A DNA stretch of 8,648 bases, from NCBI GenBank assembly GCA_007134805.1, contig SLKB01000303.1:1-8648 (forward strand), written 5' to 3'. Both the position numbers and the translations under genes were made by a program. The notes under the pieces were generated by a model. That model had not been told where the DNA came from. It made no database searches and saw only the letters and a list, made by a program, of their open reading frames with translations. This stretch comes from Paracoccaceae bacterium. Its GTDB lineage: Bacteria; Pseudomonadota; Alphaproteobacteria; Rhodobacterales; Rhodobacteraceae. This document shows, piece after piece, positions 6,039 to 8,648 of the stretch. Position 1 is the first letter of the stretch, and every line of letters starts with the position of its first letter.

Positions 6039-6068
6039 GCGGCAGGGGACGGCCACGCCCCCTGCCGC
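6039..6068 (-). other. 10-bp intercistronic hairpin between dctB and dctD
   Basis: GCGGCAGGGG at 6039-6048 pairs perfectly with CCCCTGCCGC at 6059-6068 across a 10-nt loop. It starts about 20 nt after the dctB stop and ends about 10 nt before the dctD ribosome site. No T-run follows, so it is more likely an mRNA processing or stability element that sets the kinase-to-regulator ratio than a terminator. Its core resembles the hairpin downstream of rne (GCAGGGGCG/CGCCCCTGC). Confidence 0.5.
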
Positions 6069-6089
6069 GCTGATTGCGGCAATATCTCA

Positions 6090-7850
6090 TCACTCGGCCG
6101 CGTCCTGCATCCGGTCTTCGCGCGGGAATTCGACCTCGAACACGGCCCCGCCATCGGACGCATTGAGCGCCGTCAGCCGACCCCCGTGGTCATTGACGAT
6201 ACCCGAGGAAATCGCAAGCCCCAGCCCGACGCCCTTGCCCGCCGGCTTGGTGGTATAAAATGGTTCAAAAAGCGCGTCTATATCCTTGATTCCATGTCCA
6301 TTGTCACGGACGGTCAGCTTGGTGGTCTCACCCTGGCTGATCAGAATGTGAATTTGCGGCGCGTTCACATCGGCGGTGGCATCGACCGCATTGCGCACGA
6401 GGTTCAGGATCACCTGCTCGACCCGGACCGTGTCGCCCATGATCATCACCGGCTCGGGCGGGACGGTGCGCGTGACCAGTACCCGGCTGTCGCGCAGCAT
6501 CGGCTCCATCATGGTGAGCGCATCGGCAACGCAGGTGCGCAGGTCGATCGGCGCGAAGGCCTCGCCCCCCTTGCGGGCAAAGGATTTGAGCGTGCGCGTG
6601 ATCGCCCCCATCCGGTCGATCAGGTCATCGATGCGCTGGAACGAGGCCAGCGCCTCCTCAAGGCGCTTGCGCCGCAACAGCAGCCGCGCGCCGGCCAGAT
6701 AGGTCTTCATCGCCGCAAGCGGCTGGTTCAACTCATGGCTGACCGAGGCCGACATCTCGCCCAGCGAGGCCAGTTTCGACGATTGCGCCAGCGTCTGCTC
6801 GGCCACGGCGAGATCCTTCTGCACCCGCACCCTTGCCGCAACCTCGCGCTGCAGCCGCGCGTTGAGCGCGCGCAGATCCTGGCTTTCCTGCTGGAAGGCG
6901 GCCGATTGCGACCAGGCGCGCCGGCTCAGGATGTAGAAAGTCAGCGCCAGCAGCAGCGCAAAGCCCGTGAGCACAAGCGCCAGCGCGCCATTGACGCTCT
7001 CGCGCACCGAATCGTAGCGGGTAAAGCTCACCAGCCGCCAGCCCCGGAACGGCACGCGCACTTCCGATTGCAGCACCGCCTCGCCGCGCACGAAGGCATC
7101 GGGCGGGGTCTGCGCCCAGTCCGCGGTGGCGCGCAGCGCGCGCGCGATGGCCGAGGGCGCATCGCGCAGCGCCAGCGCCTCGTCAAGCGCGCGTCCCCGC
7201 CAGCGCGGCTCGGTGGCCAGGATGATCCGCCCGCTCGAATCCATCAGCGCCACGGCATCCGTGAACCCTGCCCAGCTGCGCTCGAATTTCGACAGATCCG
7301 CGCCCACCACTACGACGCCGAGCACTTCCGGCCCCTGCCGCACCGGGCGCACGAAGCTGAAGCCGAAGCCGCCGCTTTCCAGCTCTTCCACCAGAAACAG
7401 CGTGTCGGTCGCGCGCCGCGCCTCGACAAAGGCGGAATCGGCGCTGCGATTCTTGCCCAGATGCACCCGGTCGGTCGCGCCCACGACGCGGCCATTGGCA
7501 TCCAGAAGCTCGATCGAGGCCGCGCCGATCTCGGTCTGCAGATCAATCAGACGGTGCGACGTGGTCGCGAAATTGCCCTCGCGCAGCGCCGTGATCAGCG
7601 CCGGGTCGCGCGCAAGCAGCAGCGGCACCACCGAATTGCGCTGCAGTTCCGACTGGATATTGCCGGAATAGAGCACGAGGCGCAGCTCGGCGCGGTTGCG
7701 CGTGGCCTCGGTCAGCCGGTCCGACAGGAAGGCATTGAGAAACCAGGTGCTGACCACTGCCAGAAGCACGATCCCGGCCACCACCAGCCGGCCCCACAGG
7801 GGGATGCCCAGAATGCTGGAACGCCGTGACGTGTCGGGTGTGGCTGTCAT
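6090..7850 (-). CDS. dctB: DctB-like membrane sensor histidine kinase
   Basis: A 586-residue inner-membrane sensor kinase of the C4-dicarboxylate sensor type. A first membrane segment (about 20-41, LVVAGIVLLAVVSTWFLNAF) is followed by a periplasmic region of about 245 residues (45-287) fitting a tandem PDC/Cache sensor, then a second membrane segment (about 288-309). A cytoplasmic helix, probably coiled-coil (about 315-358), leads to the phosphotransfer domain with His372 in SHELNQPLAAMKTYLAGARLL. The ATPase domain has the N box (NLVRNAVDA, 483-491), G1 (DNGHG, 516-520), F box (PFYTTKP, 530-536) and G2 (GVGLGLA, 540-546). All catalytic boxes look intact, so it should autophosphorylate and pass phosphate to Asp55 of the regulator encoded 72 nt downstream. 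In DctB the periplasmic region binds succinate, malate or fumarate; that ligand is inferred here, not shown. The ATG at 7850 has almost no Shine-Dalgarno and a -10-like hexamer immediately upstream, suggesting leaderless initiation. Confidence 0.88.
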   Translation of the reverse strand: MTATPDTSRRSSILGIPLWGRLVVAGIVLLAVVSTWFLNAFLSDRLTEATRNRAELRLVLYSGNIQSELQRNSVVPLLLARDPALITALREGNFATTSHRLIDLQTEIGAASIELLDANGRVVGATDRVHLGKNRSADSAFVEARRATDTLFLVEELESGGFGFSFVRPVRQGPEVLGVVVVGADLSKFERSWAGFTDAVALMDSSGRIILATEPRWRGRALDEALALRDAPSAIARALRATADWAQTPPDAFVRGEAVLQSEVRVPFRGWRLVSFTRYDSVRESVNGALALVLTGFALLLALTFYILSRRAWSQSAAFQQESQDLRALNARLQREVAARVRVQKDLAVAEQTLAQSSKLASLGEMSASVSHELNQPLAAMKTYLAGARLLLRRKRLEEALASFQRIDDLIDRMGAITRTLKSFARKGGEAFAPIDLRTCVADALTMMEPMLRDSRVLVTRTVPPEPVMIMGDTVRVEQVILNLVRNAVDATADVNAPQIHILISQGETTKLTVRDNGHGIKDIDALFEPFYTTKPAGKGVGLGLAISSGIVNDHGGRLTALNASDGGAVFEVEFPREDRMQDAAE

Positions 7851-7856
7851 CTTCGT

Positions 7857-7885
7857 ACAATATGGCGAAAGCGCGCCCTGCTCAA
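7857..7885 (-). promoter_or_regulatory. Candidate promoter for dctB with leaderless geometry
   Basis: On the minus strand TTGAGC (plus 7880-7885) and TATTGT (plus 7857-7862) are separated by 17 nt in the 46-nt purQ-dctB gap. Only 6 nt separate TATTGT from the dctB ATG, so transcription would start at or next to the A of the ATG. The absence of a good Shine-Dalgarno fits a leaderless mRNA. Read-through from purQ would be the alternative route of expression. Confidence 0.4.
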
Positions 7886-7896
7886 GCGCGCGCCGC

Positions 7897-8565
7897 TCAG
7901 GCCGGCGCGAAGGCGCCCATCAGGCTCGCAAACAGCCCCGCGCCATCGGCACTGCCCTGGCGCGCATCCATCGCACGCTCGGGATGGGGCATCATGCCCA
8001 GCACGCGGCGGTTCTCCGACAGGATGCCCGCGATTGCCTCCATCGACCCGTTGGGCGCGTCGAGATAGCGAAACGCCACCCGATCCTCACCCGCGAGCCG
8101 CGCGCGCGTCTCGGCATCGGCCGTGTAATTGCCATCATGATGGGCAATCGGCACGCTGATCTCCTGGCCCGCGCGATAGGCGGCGGTAAAGGCGCTGTCG
8201 CACGTCTCGACCCGCAAGCCCACGGGCTTGCAGATATAGCGCAGCCCGGAATTGCGCAGCAATGCCCCGGGCAGCAGCCCCATTTCCAGCAGCACCTGAA
8301 ACCCGTTGCAGATGCCCAGCACATGGCCCCCGCGCGCCGCGAAACCGGCGAGCGCCGGCGCGATCGGCGCGCGCGCCGCAATCGCCCCGCAGCGCAGGTA
8401 GTCCCCGAAGGAAAACCCGCCCGGCAGCCCCACGAGATCGATGCCCGCCGGCAGCGCGGTCTCCTTGTGCCAGACCATCGTCACCTCGGCGCCCGCCGCG
8501 CGCAAGGCCTCCGCCAGGTCGCGGTCGCAATTCGATCCCGGATAGGTGATGACAGCAGCCTTCAT
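7897..8565 (-). CDS. purQ: Phosphoribosylformylglycinamidine synthase, glutaminase subunit PurQ
   Basis: A 222-residue class I glutamine amidotransferase. PurQ hydrolyses glutamine and channels ammonia to PurL, which with PurS converts FGAR to FGAM in the fourth step of de novo purine synthesis in the cytoplasm. The triad is visible: nucleophile Cys86 in [10 protein letters not shown], and His194 and Glu196 in MMPHPER. The N-terminus [16 protein letters not shown] and the segments [17 protein letters not shown] and [10 protein letters not shown] are typical of the short PurQ of three-subunit FGAM synthases, and the length fits. The ATG at 8565-8563 has AAGGAG at 8576-8581, 10 nt upstream. In related bacteria purS usually lies just upstream, but the 83 bases visible here show no recognisable PurS end. 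A candidate promoter lies at 8606-8634. Confidence 0.96.
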   Translation of the reverse strand: MKAAVITYPGSNCDRDLAEALRAAGAEVTMVWHKETALPAGIDLVGLPGGFSFGDYLRCGAIAARAPIAPALAGFAARGGHVLGICNGFQVLLEMGLLPGALLRNSGLRYICKPVGLRVETCDSAFTAAYRAGQEISVPIAHHDGNYTADAETRARLAGEDRVAFRYLDAPNGSMEAIAGILSENRRVLGMMPHPERAMDARQGSADGAGLFASLMGAFAPA

Positions 8566-8605
8566 GCGCGCAGCGCTCCTTGGGGCGGGGTTTCAACTTG
8601 CGCAG

Positions 8606-8634
8606 CCTTTAGCCCGAACGCGCGCGCCTTGCAA
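8606..8634 (-). promoter_or_regulatory. Weak candidate promoter for purQ
   Basis: On the minus strand TTGCAA (plus 8629-8634) and TAAAGG (plus 8606-8611) are 17 nt apart, with the inferred start about 35 nt before the purQ ATG. The -10 match is poor, but the spacing is ideal. If it is active, purQ can be transcribed independently of genes beyond the right edge. Confidence 0.35.
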
Positions 8635-8648
8635 AGGGAAACCGGCCC

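Noticed and set aside
4788..7829. A 1013-codon open frame on the plus strand across dctB and dctD
   Set aside because: It is antisense to two clearly recognisable genes with intact motifs. Its translation is His/Arg/Gln-rich without any domain, as expected from third-position GC bias.

Overview
This GC-rich window (roughly two-thirds G+C by eye) looks like a chromosomal core segment from an alphaproteobacterium, most likely the Rhodobacterales/Rhodobacteraceae. Three things point there: an RNase E with a long acidic/basic insertion in its S1 domain and a C-terminal Gly-Trp-Trp tail, the DctB/DctD-type pair, and the codon bias. No mobile element, tRNA, rRNA or CRISPR array is visible.

All six recognisable genes lie on the minus strand, so in transcription order the window reads from right to left. 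purQ (7897-8565) encodes the glutaminase subunit of FGAM synthase. It is followed after 46 nt by a dctB-like membrane histidine kinase (7848-6090) and, 72 nt further, a dctD-like response regulator (6017-4686). A gap of about 600 nt without a convincing gene (4087-4685) separates this pair from rne (4086-1174), the degradosome endonuclease RNase E. It holds a strong hairpin downstream of dctD, a well-formed sigma70-like promoter at 4487-4516 and an inferred structured leader of about 394 nt for rne. After rne come a 9-bp hairpin, ccdA (997-245), and the first 36 codons of an unidentified membrane-anchored protein (108-1) that runs off the left edge.

Functionally these are separate modules: purine synthesis (purQ), two-component signalling (dctB/dctD), RNA decay (rne) and thiol-redox supply for cytochrome c maturation (ccdA). 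The most notable departure from family norms is in the dctD-like regulator. Its receiver and Fis-type DNA-binding domains look intact, but the AAA+ domain has lost the GAFTGA sigma54-contact loop, is about six residues shorter there, and has a Glu-Asp in place of the usual Walker B Asp-Glu. It is therefore unlikely to be a conventional sigma54 activator. Other points of interest are a possible leaderless promoter for dctB, the charge-block architecture and PNPase-type GWW tail of RNase E, the long rne leader, and related GGCAGGGG/CCCCTGCC hairpins in two intergenic gaps. I see no strong evidence for a wholly new system.
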